Assembly: GCF_902167145.1 (NCBI RefSeq)
Contig: NC_050098.1
Span: forward strand, 79,090,207 to 79,154,206
Reading direction: 5' to 3'
DNA: 64,000 bases
Origin: Zea mays
Taxonomy: Eukaryota; Streptophyta; Magnoliopsida; Poales; Poaceae
Part shown: one piece after another, positions 38,201-49,378 of the stretch
Position numbering within the stretch: the first letter of the stretch is position 1
How the letters are laid out: each line of letters starts with the position of its first letter
Program-made: the position numbers and the translations under genes
Notes under the pieces: generated by a model
Database searches by the model: none
What the model was told of the DNA's origin: nothing
The model's input: the letters and a program-made list of their open reading frames with translations, nothing else

Positions 38201-38883
38201 CTCGGGGAGGCTCTGGCGGTCACAGCGATGTACGGCTCGACGGCGGGGATGGCCGGAATCGCTCGGTCCACGTGCGCAGGCGGGTGTCCTCGTCGGCGGC
38301 GGGTGTGCCGGCCAAATCACGGCGATCTGGTTCAATCCAATGGCACGGTGAGCTCCACGGGGTGACGTAGAGACTGTGTGCACAAGGAATCAGAAAATGG
38401 TTCAGTGGATTACCCGGTCCACGCACTCCGGCGAGGTTGTGAACTCCGGCGAACGTGGACTGGCCTCTCCGGCGAAGTAGACTTCGATTCCTCGCTCGGG
38501 GAGCTTCACCGAGGTGTGCTCACTCGTCTCCGAGGGTTGGACGGGGTTGGGAAAGGCTGGGCTGGCCGGTCTACGGCGGCAGGGGCTCTGGTGGCCGCGG
38601 ACACGCCGCGCACGGGCAAACGTTGGTCTCCAAGGTTCAAGAGAGGTTCAAGAGAGGTCTAGGGTTTTGCAAGATAGGGTTCAAGAGAGGTCTAGGGTTT
38701 TCCCTCCTCTTGCCCAAGGTAGTAAGTGCACAAAAGCTTGAGTGATGCTTCTTAGGTCATTAGCAATCTTGGTTAAAACATGGTCTCCAAGGTTCTTATG
38801 TTCTCCTTATGTTTTTACCACATGTGATCACAGTTCTTAGTACCAAGGTGTGCTCTAGCCATGGTAACACCTGAGGTGTTACA
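35210..38883 (-). repeat. 3' LTR of element B, promoter block deleted
   Basis: Starts TGTGGCGGAACTG and ends GGTGTTACA on the plus strand. It matches 45118-49373 except that about 630 bp (5' LTR 48530-49155, including its TATA) are replaced by about 50 bp at 38630-38682. That filler repeats nearby motifs (TTCAAGAGAGG, TCTCCAAGGTTC). Confidence 0.93.
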
Positions 38884-38918
38884 GCCCTCCCCCCTTAAAG
38901 GAATCTCGTCCCGAGATT
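38884..38918 (-). promoter_or_regulatory. Polypurine tract and hairpin of element B
   Basis: The minus strand reads AAGGGGGGAGGGC directly before the 3' LTR. 38902-38918 forms AATCTCG/CGAGATT with a 3-nt loop, the same arrangement as in elements A and E. Confidence 0.75.
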
Positions 38919-39136
38919 TTAGGCAGTATCCTCTAGAGGGGTGCTACGAAGGCACGTTGGTGTGATGTTCCTTCTTTTGTTCAAGTTTCTCTAGTTAACT
39001 GCTCTTCGAATGTCATTCTCTTTGCAACTTCAGAAGGAAGCCATTTTTAAGTTAAATCCACAACTTAGACTATCCTTGCTATCTAAGTTTTTCTTATAAT
39101 TGTATTCAAAGGGCAGGTGGGGGTGGGGGTTTTGGG

Positions 39137-39454
39137 TTACGTACCGACTCCTTTGGGCAGAAAATCGGGGAAGCGAGAGTGTAGAAAATCCTCAGTCTCC
39201 CATGTAGCTTCTTCTGCTGAATGGTGACTCCACTGAACCTTATACATTCGGATCGACCTTGCCCGAGTCGATCTTTCTTTCTGATCCAACACCTTGACGG
39301 GGTACTCTTGATAGGACAAGTCTGGCTCTATCTCAATGTCTGGCTCAGGTAGCACTTCAGTGGGTAGGCGAACACATTTCCGCAGCTGAGATACATGGAA
39401 CACATTGTGAACTGCTGACATGTGAGGTGGCAATTCCAATCTCATAGGGTCCAA
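39137..39454 (-). CDS. Element B pol C-terminus: chromodomain-like tail, displaced frame
   Basis: Carries FHVSQLRKC, then [12 protein letters not shown] and [18 protein letters not shown], closely parallel to residues 970-1042 of element A pol. It is therefore the integrase C-terminus plus chromodomain. It lies in a different frame from the main pol ORF; the two are separated by a deletion within the GPY/F module near 39430-39445. The stop is at 39137. Confidence 0.85.
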   Translation of the reverse strand: MDPMRLELPPHMSAVHNVFHVSQLRKCVRLPTEVLPEPDIEIEPDLSYQEYPVKVLDQKERSTRARSIRMYKVQWSHHSAEEATWETEDFLHSRFPDFLPKGVGT

Positions 39455-42038
39455 TGTAACGAGGAGTTAACTTGCCCTTAATTCCGAATCTCTGAACACC
39501 CTTGGTGGGTGATACCTTAAGATAAACATGATCTCCCACTTCAAACTGTAGGGGCTTCCGCCTCTTGTCATGATAGCTCTTTTGCCTGGCCTGAGCAGCT
39601 TCTAAGTTCTTTGTAATAACCCTGACCTTTTCCTCTGCCTCAAGCACCAAATCTAGCCCAAATATCTCCCTTTCTCCTGCTTGAGACCAATTCAGCGGGG
39701 TCCTGCATCTTCTCCCATACAAAACTTCAAAAGGTGCCATCTTTAGACTGGACTGATAGCTGTTATTGTAAGAAAACTCTGCCAAGGAAAGACACTTGTC
39801 CCAATCCTTTCCGTAGTGTAGTGCACATGCCCTTAACATATCTTCCAAAATTTGATTTACCCTCTCCGTCTGGCCATCTGTTTGGGGATGGTATGCTGAG
39901 CTTCGTATTACTTGGGTCCCAAGTGATTCTTGCAGCTGCTCCCAAAAGCGTGCCACAAACAGTGCTCCTCTGTCAGATATAATGGTCTTTGGAATACCAT
40001 GCAATCGCACTATTTGATCAACATAAATTTCTGCATACTTCTCTGTCTTGTGGGTGGTATGCATTGGTAAGAAATGAGCAGTCTTGGTCAATCTGTCCAC
40101 AATAACCCAAATAGAATCATGGTGCCTGGAGGTATTGGGCAATCCCACGATAAAGTCCATGCAAATGTCCTCCCATTTCCAAGATGGTATGGGAAGGGGT
40201 TGCAAGGGGCCTGCTACCTTCAAATGACTGGCTTTGATTCTCTGGCAGGTGTCACACTCAGATATATACTTGGCAATTTCCCTCTTCATCCTGGTCCACC
40301 AGTATAAAGATCTGAGATCATGGTACATCTTGTTGCTACCAGGGTGCATGGAGAATTTGGAAAGGTGAGCTTCATCCAATATCTTCTTTCTGAGCTCAGG
40401 GTCCTTGGGAACAACCAATCGATCTCCAAACCATAAAATTCCCTTGCTGTCCTGACGGAAGCACTTGTATTTCTCTGCCTTCTGCTTGATCATTTCCTTG
40501 ATAACCTGAACACCCTTATCTTCAATCTGTGCCATGACTATTTGCTCTTGCAATGTGGGCTCTACCGAGATATAACTTAAGTCACCTGAAGAAACAACTT
40601 CCAGGTTCAGCTTGCACAATTCATCGCACAGGGTGGTAACTCTTGCATCCATGCTCATACAATTGCACTGAGCCTTTCTGCTCAAGGCATCTGCTACAAC
40701 ATTGGCTTTGCCAGGATGGTAATGCACTTCCAAATCATAGTCCTTGATTAACTCCAACCATCTCCTCTGCCTCATGTTCAAATCTGCCTGAGTAAAGATG
40801 TATTTGAGACTCTTGTGATCAGTGTAGATGTTACAGTGAGCTCCCATCAAGTAGTGTCTCCATATCTTAAGAGCATGAACCACAGCTGCCAACTCTAGAT
40901 CATGTGTAGGGTAGTTCTGCTCATGGGGCCTGAGTGCTCGGGAAGCATAAGCAATGACTCTGTTATCCTGCATCAAGACACATCCCAATCCAGTACCGGA
41001 AGCATCACAATAAACTTCAAATGGCTTGGTGTTATCAGGTTGAGCCAGCACTGGGGCTGTTGTCAAATGCTGCCTCAACGTATGAAAGGCATCTTCGCAC
41101 TTTTGGCTCCAATCATACTTGACTCCCTTCTTTAACAATTCAGTCATTGGTTTGGCAATTATGGAGAAATCCGGAATGAATCGTCGATAGTACCCTGCCA
41201 ATCCCAAAAAACTTCGAATTTGCTTCACTGTAGTCGGGGGTTTCCAATCCATCAACTCTTGTACCTTCTCAGGATCAACTGATATCCCATCCTGAGAAAT
41301 TGTGTGACCCAAGAATTTAATCTCCTTCAGCCAGAATTCACATTTAGACAACTTGGCATACAACCGATGGTCACGCAGTCTCTGAAGTACAGTATGCAAA
41401 TGTTTGGTGTGCTCGGCCTCATTCTTGGAATAAACCATAATATCATCAATGAAAATGACCACGAATTTGTCTAACTCTGGCATGAACACTGAGTTCATCA
41501 AGTACATAAAATAAGCTGGGGCATTGGTCAGCCCAAAAGACATCACCAAAAACTCATATAGCCCATATCTGGTTGAGAAGGCCGTCTTGGGAATATCGCT
41601 GGCACGGATCTTGATCTGATGGTAACCTGAGCAAAGATCTATCTTGGAGAATACCTTGGCTCCTACCAACTGATCGAACAGAACATAAATGCGGGGCAGT
41701 GGGTATTTGTTCTTGATAGTCACCGCATTGAGAGGGCGGTAGTCAACACACATTCTCAAGCTCTCATCCTTTTTCTTCACAAATAAGGCTGGGCATCCCC
41801 ATGGTGAAGTACTTGGGCGAATGAACCCCTTGTCCAACAACTCTTGCAATTGCTTTTTCAGTTCTGCCAATTCCACGGGAGGCATCCTATAGGGTCTCTT
41901 GGAAATAGGAGCAGTCCCGGGTTGCAATTCAATGGCGAACTCAATGTCTCGGTCAGGTGGCATCTCTGGCAATTCATCTGGGAAAACATCTGGGTAGTCA
42001 TAAACCACTGGGATCTTTTCCACTAGGGATTCTATCAA
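39357..42038 (-). CDS. pol: Element B pol: RT, RNase H, integrase
   Basis: The frame is open for 893 codons after an in-frame TAG at 42066-42068. RT has CVDYRPLN (98-104), Asp134 in [10 protein letters not shown] and FIDD with Asp198/199. RNase H has Asp345, Glu382, Asp407 and Asp450. Integrase has the zinc finger (His558, His565, Cys595, Cys598) and triad Asp628, Asp689, Glu725. The frame is lost after RYIGPYEI, where sequence between GPY/F and the chromodomain is deleted; the last 23 residues are out-of-frame. Catalytic residues are intact, so inactivation comes from stops and the C-terminal break. Confidence 0.92.
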   Translation of the reverse strand: MIESLVEKIPVVYDYPDVFPDELPEMPPDRDIEFAIELQPGTAPISKRPYRMPPVELAELKKQLQELLDKGFIRPSTSPWGCPALFVKKKDESLRMCVDYRPLNAVTIKNKYPLPRIYVLFDQLVGAKVFSKIDLCSGYHQIKIRASDIPKTAFSTRYGLYEFLVMSFGLTNAPAYFMYLMNSVFMPELDKFVVIFIDDIMVYSKNEAEHTKHLHTVLQRLRDHRLYAKLSKCEFWLKEIKFLGHTISQDGISVDPEKVQELMDWKPPTTVKQIRSFLGLAGYYRRFIPDFSIIAKPMTELLKKGVKYDWSQKCEDAFHTLRQHLTTAPVLAQPDNTKPFEVYCDASGTGLGCVLMQDNRVIAYASRALRPHEQNYPTHDLELAAVVHALKIWRHYLMGAHCNIYTDHKSLKYIFTQADLNMRQRRWLELIKDYDLEVHYHPGKANVVADALSRKAQCNCMSMDARVTTLCDELCKLNLEVVSSGDLSYISVEPTLQEQIVMAQIEDKGVQVIKEMIKQKAEKYKCFRQDSKGILWFGDRLVVPKDPELRKKILDEAHLSKFSMHPGSNKMYHDLRSLYWWTRMKREIAKYISECDTCQRIKASHLKVAGPLQPLPIPSWKWEDICMDFIVGLPNTSRHHDSIWVIVDRLTKTAHFLPMHTTHKTEKYAEIYVDQIVRLHGIPKTIISDRGALFVARFWEQLQESLGTQVIRSSAYHPQTDGQTERVNQILEDMLRACALHYGKDWDKCLSLAEFSYNNSYQSSLKMAPFEVLYGRRCRTPLNWSQAGEREIFGLDLVLEAEEKVRVITKNLEAAQARQKSYHDKRRKPLQFEVGDHVYLKVSPTKGVQRFGIKGKLTPRYIGPYEIGIATSHVSSSQCVPCISAAEMCSPTH

Positions 42039-42065
42039 AACGAAGGCACAAGAACGGGTACATCC

Positions 42066-42602
42066 CTAGTCGGGCAAATATAGTGTAGTTTCACCACAAG
42101 TTGGTGAGTGCACCTCAATGGCCCTAGCTGCAATATCAATAACTGCTTGGTGCCTGGTTAACCAGTCAGTTCCCAATATAATATCCACGCTATCCAAACC
42201 CAAAATGAGGAGGGTGGGTTTAATTATTAGACTACAAAACTTTATGGGCACATGTCTGTTAACTTGATTGGTGGCAACCCTGCCTCCTGGTGTTGAAATT
42301 GTAATGCCCCCATTGGTGTGGTGAAAAGGCAACTGGCACTTGGCACTAAATTTGGCACTGATAAAACTATGTGATGCACCAGAATCAAAAAGAATAATAG
42401 CAGGATAATTCAAAACTGTAAAGATACCAGTCATGACGGGTGCTCCCTCTGGAATATCAGTCATGGTGGTGAAGTTCAGCCTGCCCTGCCTCACTTGCAC
42501 CTTTTGTCTCTTGCCTTGATTCTGATTAACATTCTGCCCTGCCTCTGCTGGTTCCTGGGGCAATTCTTGGCATAATGTCCGGTGTTGCTGCAAGTAAAAC
42601 AC
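42066..42602 (-). CDS. Element B aspartic protease
   Basis: Contains [16 protein letters not shown] (active site) and VDIILGTDWL (C-terminal protease motif). It shares the frame of pol but ends at TAG 42066-42068, so protease is separated from RT by one nonsense codon and 27 nt before the next Met. It lies -1 relative to gag and overlaps it by about 110 nt. Confidence 0.85.
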   Translation of the reverse strand: MFYLQQHRTLCQELPQEPAEAGQNVNQNQGKRQKVQVRQGRLNFTTMTDIPEGAPVMTGIFTVLNYPAIILFDSGASHSFISAKFSAKCQLPFHHTNGGITISTPGGRVATNQVNRHVPIKFCSLIIKPTLLILGLDSVDIILGTDWLTRHQAVIDIAARAIEVHSPTCGETTLYLPD

Positions 42603-43522
42603 CTGTTGTCATTTTCCTGGCGATACTGCTGCTGCTGATTGTTCCTCTGAGCTGGAAACTAGGTGCAGTTGGGTGCCTGCGGCTGCTGCTGCTGCGGTCG
42701 GATCACCCATCTCCCTGGCTGTTGCTGGGGTCCCCTGTTCTGAGTGTCAGACACAATCCTGAAGCGCTGTGGCTGAGCTGAGGGTCCTGCCACAGGGGTC
42801 TTCCTCTTCTTTCCTGCCTGTCGGGCTGTGATGCAGTCCTCCTTGGAGATAGCCATGTTGACCAACTCATTGTAGCTGTTGGCCCTGACGGTGTTGAGAC
42901 GGTCACGGAGCTTAGTGCTGAGCCCCCTCCTGAACCTGTCTCTCTTCTTCTCGTCCGTATCTGCATGATACCCAGCATACTGGCACAGGTCATTAAAACC
43001 CTGAGCATACTGCAATACTGTCCTATTGCCCTGAGTGAGTGCCAGAAACTCGTTGAGCTTTCGGTCCATAATCCCGGCTGGTATGTGGTGTCCCCGGAAA
43101 GCTGCCTTGAACTCTCTCCATTCCACCTCTCGATCCTTTGGCTGCATGGCAAGGAAATGGTCCCACCAAGTCCTTGCAGGTCCGCGAAGCTACTTGGTGG
43201 CGAACCTGACTTTAGTGACCTCTGAACAAGCTCCATGGAATAGCGGGAATTTGGATTCCACTACTCTCAACCACACATTTGCATCAAGGGGGTCCTCTGC
43301 CCTTGTGAACAATGGAGGCTGGGTACTGAGGAACTCCTGGTAGGTAGCTGCCGCGGGGTGACGTTGATGGTCCCCACCACCATAATGCTGAGGTGGTGGC
43401 TGACGCTGAGCTAGCTGCCTCACGATCTCATTCTACTGAGCCATTAGCTCCTGCAGAGTGGGAGGCGGTGGCGGCGGTGGAGGAACACGCTCATTCTGGC
43501 CACGACGCTGTCTCCCGGCCAT
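42491..43522 (-). CDS. gag: Element B gag with three in-frame stops
   Basis: Starts at ATG 43522, with a polyproline run near residue 20. It then has EDPLDANVWLRVVESKF, the gag core (WREFKAAFRGHHIPAGIMDRKL, FLALTQGNRTVLQY) and a CCHC knuckle CFTCSNTGHYAKNC near 42562-42600. One frame runs throughout, interrupted by TAG at 43433, 43190 and 42659, and ends at TGA 42491. All three internal stops are TAG. The function is capsid/nucleocapsid; this copy cannot make it without readthrough. Confidence 0.85.
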
Positions 43523-43826
43523 CTGAAAAATCACATATATACTTAATACCATATCTCCAAGTTCAAGGTTTAATCGCGGCGAAAGAGTCAAAAGCAAATT
43601 TATAGATTCCGACATAAACCAAAAAGGATTTCAAAAGGCATAAACTTTCCTTCCAAATTTAAAACTGACATCATCCATCAACCATGCTTCCAAAAGAGTT
43701 CATCACGGTTACATCAATGGTCCCAAAAAGACTCAACTCTACCTAGCCTAGTACCCTATGGGTGCAAAAGCTAAGCTAGCTGCGAGGAGTCCTACCATTA
43801 CCGACTTCTAACTCTATCCCTGACAC
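43523..43826 (-). other. Spacer between accessory ORF and gag in element B
   Basis: About 300 bp, AT-rich, no coding signal. Equivalent in position to 14894-15147 in element A. Confidence 0.5.
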
Positions 43827-44696
43827 CTAGTGAGCGAACGAGGCAACACTCGACTCGGGGGAAGGTGGTCTCCCGGAGCCAGCAGTGTCCACGTTGGAGG
43901 CAGGCTCCTCTCCCCCCTCAATTTCGACGTCCTCGTTGGCCTCCATGTCCTGGATCTCCTGGTGATGCATATCCAGGTGCTCATTAGCCTCAGCAAGCTG
44001 CTGCTGAGTGTTAATAAGCTGGTCCTCGAGAACCTCGATGGTGTTCTCCCTGGTCCCCACTAATTCCTCCAACTCTTGGATCTCATTGGATAGCTGCTCC
44101 ACCTGCAAATCCTTTTCCACCATCTCAGTGGACAAATCAACCACAAGCTCCTCTTTGTTGTCCAAAGTGATCTTCGTCGCCTCCAACAATGCCATCAGAT
44201 GGGACATCGCCTCACCGCGCATCACTTGCAGATGGTACAGAGCATTCATATACCGTACGCTCAAGTGCGCAGTCTGACCTAGGTAGATAGCCCAGATGTC
44301 CTTGGCATGCTCCACCCGATCCTTCCACATTGGGTCGTCCTCTCTTTCCGCGGGGAACAAGCCAATGGGGTGGGTAGACAGCTCCAAGGGATGGAATCCG
44401 CAGAAAGTGGTCAACCCGTGCGGAGCAATCGCCTCGATTGTGTCCTCGGCCCGGTATCCAAAAGACTCAGAGTCCAATAAACACCAGCCTGGTTGTAGGG
44501 GATGAGGCTCCAGGGTCATCCTCACCCTACAGCAGGGCACTCGATGCTTCTCGAACTGCTGCACCGCGTACTAAGGAGGCATCGTGTATCCGGCCCCCTG
44601 AAGTACCTCCCACAAAATGCGGGGAAAGCCCTCTCGTGCAAGCCTGTCAGTGTGGGACAGTGCATTCCCGTCGTCCGAGGATCCATGGGAAGTCAT
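43827..44696 (-). CDS. Element B accessory ORF upstream of gag (function unknown), one in-frame stop
   Basis: Sense ORF starting at ATG 44696 (MTSHGSSDDGNALSHTD), interrupted by TAG at 44571-44573 and then open for about 248 codons. A globular N-terminal part contains GFPRILWEVLQGAGY and FCGFHPLELSTHPIGLFP. It is followed by RYMNALYHLQ and a long coiled coil (about residues 140-250 of the whole, e.g. VEKDLQVEQLSNEIQELEE), then an acidic Ser/Pro tail. It matches grass hypothetical proteins seen in retrotransposons. It corresponds in place and in FPxxLxxVL pattern to the ORF at 15148-16155 in element A. A role in assembly is possible but unproven. Confidence 0.72.
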
Positions 44697-45103
44697 CTGT
44701 GTACGGTTAAGCGTAAATAAAAGAAAAAGAATTATAAAAAGAACAAGAAAATAAAACTCTGCTTCCCTCCAACTATAAAAAAATGGTATTAGGATACTTA
44801 GCTGGTCATCAATTTGTTTTTAAGTCTTTACTCAATTATCCATTTGCTTAATTAAGAATGCATGCATGCTCGTCCTAAACGACCTCACATTAATGTAAAG
44901 GGAAATGGGGAAGAACTCCCATCCTTTAAAGTGGCCTGTAGGGCCTATTCACTTAGCCACCTAGCTACCCTTCTATCATCCTAAGGCTTCACGTCCTAAG
45001 TCTATCCTGCTCGTCCTACTATCTATCCAACATTGTTTCTATCAAGTTTTACTTCGGAAAAGGATGGTATTTATATTTTATTGATTCCTCTGTGGTGGTA
45101 CAA
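44697..45103 (-). other. Element B leader between PBS and accessory ORF
   Basis: Non-coding and AT-rich; no feature recognised beyond the adjacent PBS. Confidence 0.5.
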
Positions 45104-45115
45104 GCTCCGATACCA
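45104..45115 (-). promoter_or_regulatory. Primer-binding site of element B
   Basis: The minus strand reads TGGTATCGGAGC, two bases inside the 5' LTR. It matches the initiator tRNA-Met PBS at 11 of 12 positions. Confidence 0.85.
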
Positions 45116-45117
45116 TC

Positions 45118-48100
45118 TGTGGCGGAACTGCCCGAATTATTCCGACTTAAGTGCCCAAGTCCCACTGTAGAGGCTAGACCACACTTAAATGGGAATAACC
45201 CGTCAATCCCTCGGATCAAGTCCGACAAGGCCACTGACAGGATCAAGTACCACAATCTCACTCGATGGTGAGTCACAGAGCAAATACAATAAAGCACAAA
45301 ACCATGCATGTAGGAGTATTAAATTATTACATCATCATCAGAGTTTTTGCAAAAGTAGTTAACATTGTTCGAAGTGCAGCGGAATAAAACTAACGGTAAA
45401 TAAACAGAGAGATGGGGAAGCCTGTCCCATCACTCCTCATGCTCCTCCTCAGCCGAGGTAGGGTCCCACTCGACAGTCCAACCCGGTGGCAAGATGGAAG
45501 GCCAAGTCACTCTAGCAACCATATCCTCCAGAGAACCTGTAAAATTATGCCACAAGCAAGGCTGAGTATACTAATACTCAGCTAGACTTACCCGGTGTGA
45601 GGAGTCTACTCCTCTACCTCTAGACATGCAGCTGTTTGGCTGTGGGGTTTGGTTGCCAAAAGCACTAGCTGAGTTTCTAAGTCATGTTTTAACTTTGTCA
45701 ATATGAGTGTGACTCTCTTAAGGCTAAATGTGTACTATCTACTCATACATAGTACCAAACATTATTAGCAATCAACATCTTATATCAACTCATCATATTT
45801 CCACTTGTTACTCAATGCAGTACAATGGATCAAGCAGTCTCATTAGCTGCAAGAAGCAGACGATTCGAATCGAGTTTTTATCCTTGCAAGGTAAACCTAA
45901 ACACACGACGTGGCGAGGCACTCCGTCCCCAACACATCAACCGTCCCCATCGATCCCCTGGCAACAGATCAGGGCTCACCGCCTTGGCGTACAATGCCTC
46001 ACTGACCCCGACTGCCGTCGTGCAGTGACCGCACTTGTACCCACCATAACCGGAATGGGAGACCACGTCTCAGGTCGCGTGAGGGGTAAAGTCTGCGGGC
46101 AGGTTCACTCAAGTACTAGGCTTACCGATTTACCATATTTCTCGGTATGTGTTTAGTACGTTCAAACGCTTGACACAGGTATCCGCTCGTTAATCCTTAT
46201 TCCATTTTCCCATCTCATAGACAACCAATCCCCATGGATTGTTGTCCACAGACTAGTATCATGATAGTATGAAAGTGGGTACAACCAATTCCTGATCTCG
46301 CGCGAGTGCTAGAAAAATCACTCGTCTTCTACCGAGATCCTAATTAAATAAAGCAACTACTCGACCTAGCATACTAGTATCCATCTCAAAAGGATTCCTG
46401 AGATTATGCAACTAGGGTTTCAGTCAACTCCTACACTTAGTGCACAGTACAAGCCTACAAACATTAAGTGCAGTAAAATAGCATATATAACGGTTATGCA
46501 TAAAACCGGGGCTTGCCTTCCAAGGCTGTGGCAGGCAGATCCATTGGTGCAGACTCGGGTGCTGGATCCGGGGCTACCTCCTGAGCAGCTCCTTGCTCCG
46601 ATACGAGGACGTACTCTCCGTCAGCAAGGTTACAGTCTATCGAAATGCAATGAACATGTATATTATAATTATGCAGGATTTAATAACATTATGCTAAGAG
46701 AAGAAAAACTAAGTTAATGAGCAATTTAGGGTTTCTGGGTCATACGTGGCTCTTAATGGTTTATGCTTATTACTTCTAGGTTTAGGTTTTGCTAGGGATA
46801 GGCATAGTGAGTTGGTATTGCCTTTATATATTTCAGTGGACAAGTTATAATGGGTTTTAGGATGACACTAATTTCCTCTTATTCATTTTTCCCTTTCTTT
46901 ATTTTCTATTTATGGTTTCTATTGTAGATTTGAACTACGACAGTGGTTTAATATTTTCCAAAAATTCTGTAAAAATTACAGTGGGTTGCCATTGGTCATT
47001 ATAGCCTGTTCTAGGAATTTGAGGTTTAAAATAAAAAGGGTATGCTTCAGACAAAATAACAAAAGTTGTGCAAAATGGGCCACTTTGCACTACATCTCTT
47101 AATTAGGGGTGAGTTCTGTCCTAAGGGTGATTTTTGTTGGCATCTAACAGTAATAATAGGCTTCTGTGCCAAAGATCACAAAAAGCTAAGGGATGGTCAT
47201 TGAGTTGTGATTTTCTAAAGTTCAATGCCAAGAAGGCACTTTCTACTACATTGTTATTTGAAAAATGTCAAACAGCAGATTCCATATTTTTCCTAAGTTC
47301 TTAATAACAAAATATTAAATATCCCAAGGGTTGGGGTGTTTTCACCTGGGGTCATTTTTGTAGGGTTTTTCTAAGTTTCCTCATTTTCCTAAAATAAAAG
47401 GGATCCTACTTATTTTATACTAAACCAGGGTATAATGGATTTTTCTAGTAAACTACATTGAATAAGTATCCTAACAAAAATAGGGGTGCTCTCTGGTTCA
47501 TTATTTAAATCACCTTTTCTATTTTTCTTAACCTTAAGCATATTGTAAAATAAATGGCAAAAACTAACTTAATGAGTTGGACAGGGAAGTTTAGCATTTT
47601 TAAACAGGTCAGTAGGTGGATATAAACTTCTCCAAATTTTTCTAACCCTAGTCAAATAGTGCAACTATTTTTATCCCTATTATTTAGCTTTTGGTTAAAA
47701 CAATAATTAAATCAGAACCCTAAAGTTTTCTGTAGTACATGGGGGTTTTATATTTTTCCTAAGTAGTTTACATTATTTAGAGTCTGACAAAATTAGTTTG
47801 ACTAAATTTGGATGAATAAAACAGAAGTTATGAATTATTAAAGTTCTGTTCAAATTTAAAATCAGATTTAATAAAGGTTTTCTAGAAAAGCAGTTTACAC
47901 CGAGGACCCTGGGTTATTTCCAAACTAACTCTCTCAGTTATACCCCCACGCTACTATTCATTTGAGTCTCTGACATTTCACAAAACCCCCCCAGACTTCT
48001 TTCCTTCTCCCCCGCGGTCCTTCCCTAGGTTTAAACAATACCCGCAAGAAAGAAAAGGGTGGCACGACTTACCGGCGGCGAGAGAGGTCCGGCGAGGGGC

Positions 48101-49373
48101 GGGGTTGGCTCGGGGAGGCTCTGGCGGTCACAGCGATGTATGGCTCGACGGCGGGGATGGCCGGAATCGCTCGGTCCACGTGCGCAGGCGGGTGTCCTCG
48201 TCGGCGGCGGGTGTGCCGGCCAAATCACGGCGATCTGGTTCAATCCAATGGCACGGTGAGCTCCACGGGGTGACGTAGAGACTGTGTGCACAAGGAATCG
48301 GAAAATGGTTCAGTGGATTACCCGGTCCATGCACTCTGGAGGGGTTGTGAACTCCGGCGACCGTGGACTGGCCTCTCCGGCGAAGTAGACTTCGATTCCT
48401 CGCTCGGGGAGCTTCACCGAGGTGTGCTCACTCGTCTCCGAGGGTTGGACGGGGTTGGGAAAGGCTGGGCTGGCCGGTCTACGGCGGCAGGGGCTCTGGT
48501 GGCCGCGGACACGCCGCACACGGGCAAACGACGTTGAGTTGAGCTCAGGTGAGGTTTGAGCGTGTGTGGAAGAGTGTGGTCGACGCCCGAGCGGGCTTTA
48601 TAGGCGCGGGCGCGGGTCATGGCGTCGGCTGGCCTATGGCACGACGCGGGGCGCGCGCGGGCGTGCTCTGGCGTGCACAGAGCACGTCGAACACGTGGAG
48701 CTTTTCTTCTGCCCGTGTTCCACAGCTCGCCCATGTCGCAAACGTGCGAATCTTGGCAAAAATCCGGCGCGAGTCTTTTCCTGGCACCTAGGGTTGTCTC
48801 TCATCCGTGAGTTGCCATGGCAGATATGGCCTAGGTAGGGAGATCTTCGGGCCCAACTTTTTCCAGTGGGTGCCCTAGGTGGTATGCCACATTTTTGGTA
48901 TAGAACATAGGTGGTTTTGGTGCCATCCTCAAGGTGAACACGGTTGATCTTTAGTGTAGGTGTAGTTTTTGACTTAGAGAGAATTAGAGAGCTCTAGCTC
49001 TCTCTCCACTTAAGGAATGGATTTGGGGTTTCTCCAGGGGTCTTTTTGCAACATTTCCTTCCCACAATTGCTGGTTAAAAAGTTACTTAAAGTTTGGTTA
49101 AAGATTAACTCATGGTTTGCTCAATTGCTTATTCTCTCCCCCTCTTAACCATGGTTTTGGAAGATAGGGTTCAAGAGAGGTCTAGGGTTTTCCCTCCTCT
49201 TGCCCAAGGTAGTAAGTGCACAAAAGCTTGAGTGATGCTTCTTAGGTCATTAGCAATCTTGGTTAACACATGGTCCCCAAGGTTCTTATGTTCTCCTTAA
49301 GTTTTTACCACATGTGATCACAGTCCTTAGTACCAAGGTGTGCTCTAGCCATGGTAACACCTGAGGTGTTACA
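45118..49373 (-). repeat. 5' LTR of element B
   Basis: 4256 bp, the fuller of the two LTRs. The promoter TATAAAG on the minus strand is at 48596-48602, in a GC-rich block 48060-48830. That part is absent from the 3' LTR. Confidence 0.94.
48596..48602 (-). promoter_or_regulatory. TATA box of element B 5' LTR
   Basis: Plus-strand CTTTATA reads TATAAAG on the element strand, within GC-rich flanks as in the A and E LTRs. There is no counterpart in the 3' LTR because of the deletion near 38630. Confidence 0.6.
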
Positions 49374-49378
49374 GTATG

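Larger units (their letters stand above)
35210..49373 (-). mobile_element. Element B: Tekay/Del-type chromovirus inserted in element C
   Basis: 14.2-kb element on the minus strand with TSD GTATG at 35205-35209 and 49374-49378. The 3' LTR is 35210-38883 (3674 bp) and the 5' LTR 45118-49373 (4256 bp); the size difference is a deletion with filler near 38630. The order is 5' LTR, PBS, accessory ORF, gag, protease-pol, chromodomain, PPT, 3' LTR. Several in-frame TAG stops and a deletion in the integrase C-terminus show it is inactive, though LTRs are still very similar. Confidence 0.95.

Noticed and set aside
38123..38745. Overlapping ORFs repeated near 48031-48791
   Set aside because: GC-rich block of element B's LTRs; no domains, and copies differ by frameshifting indels.
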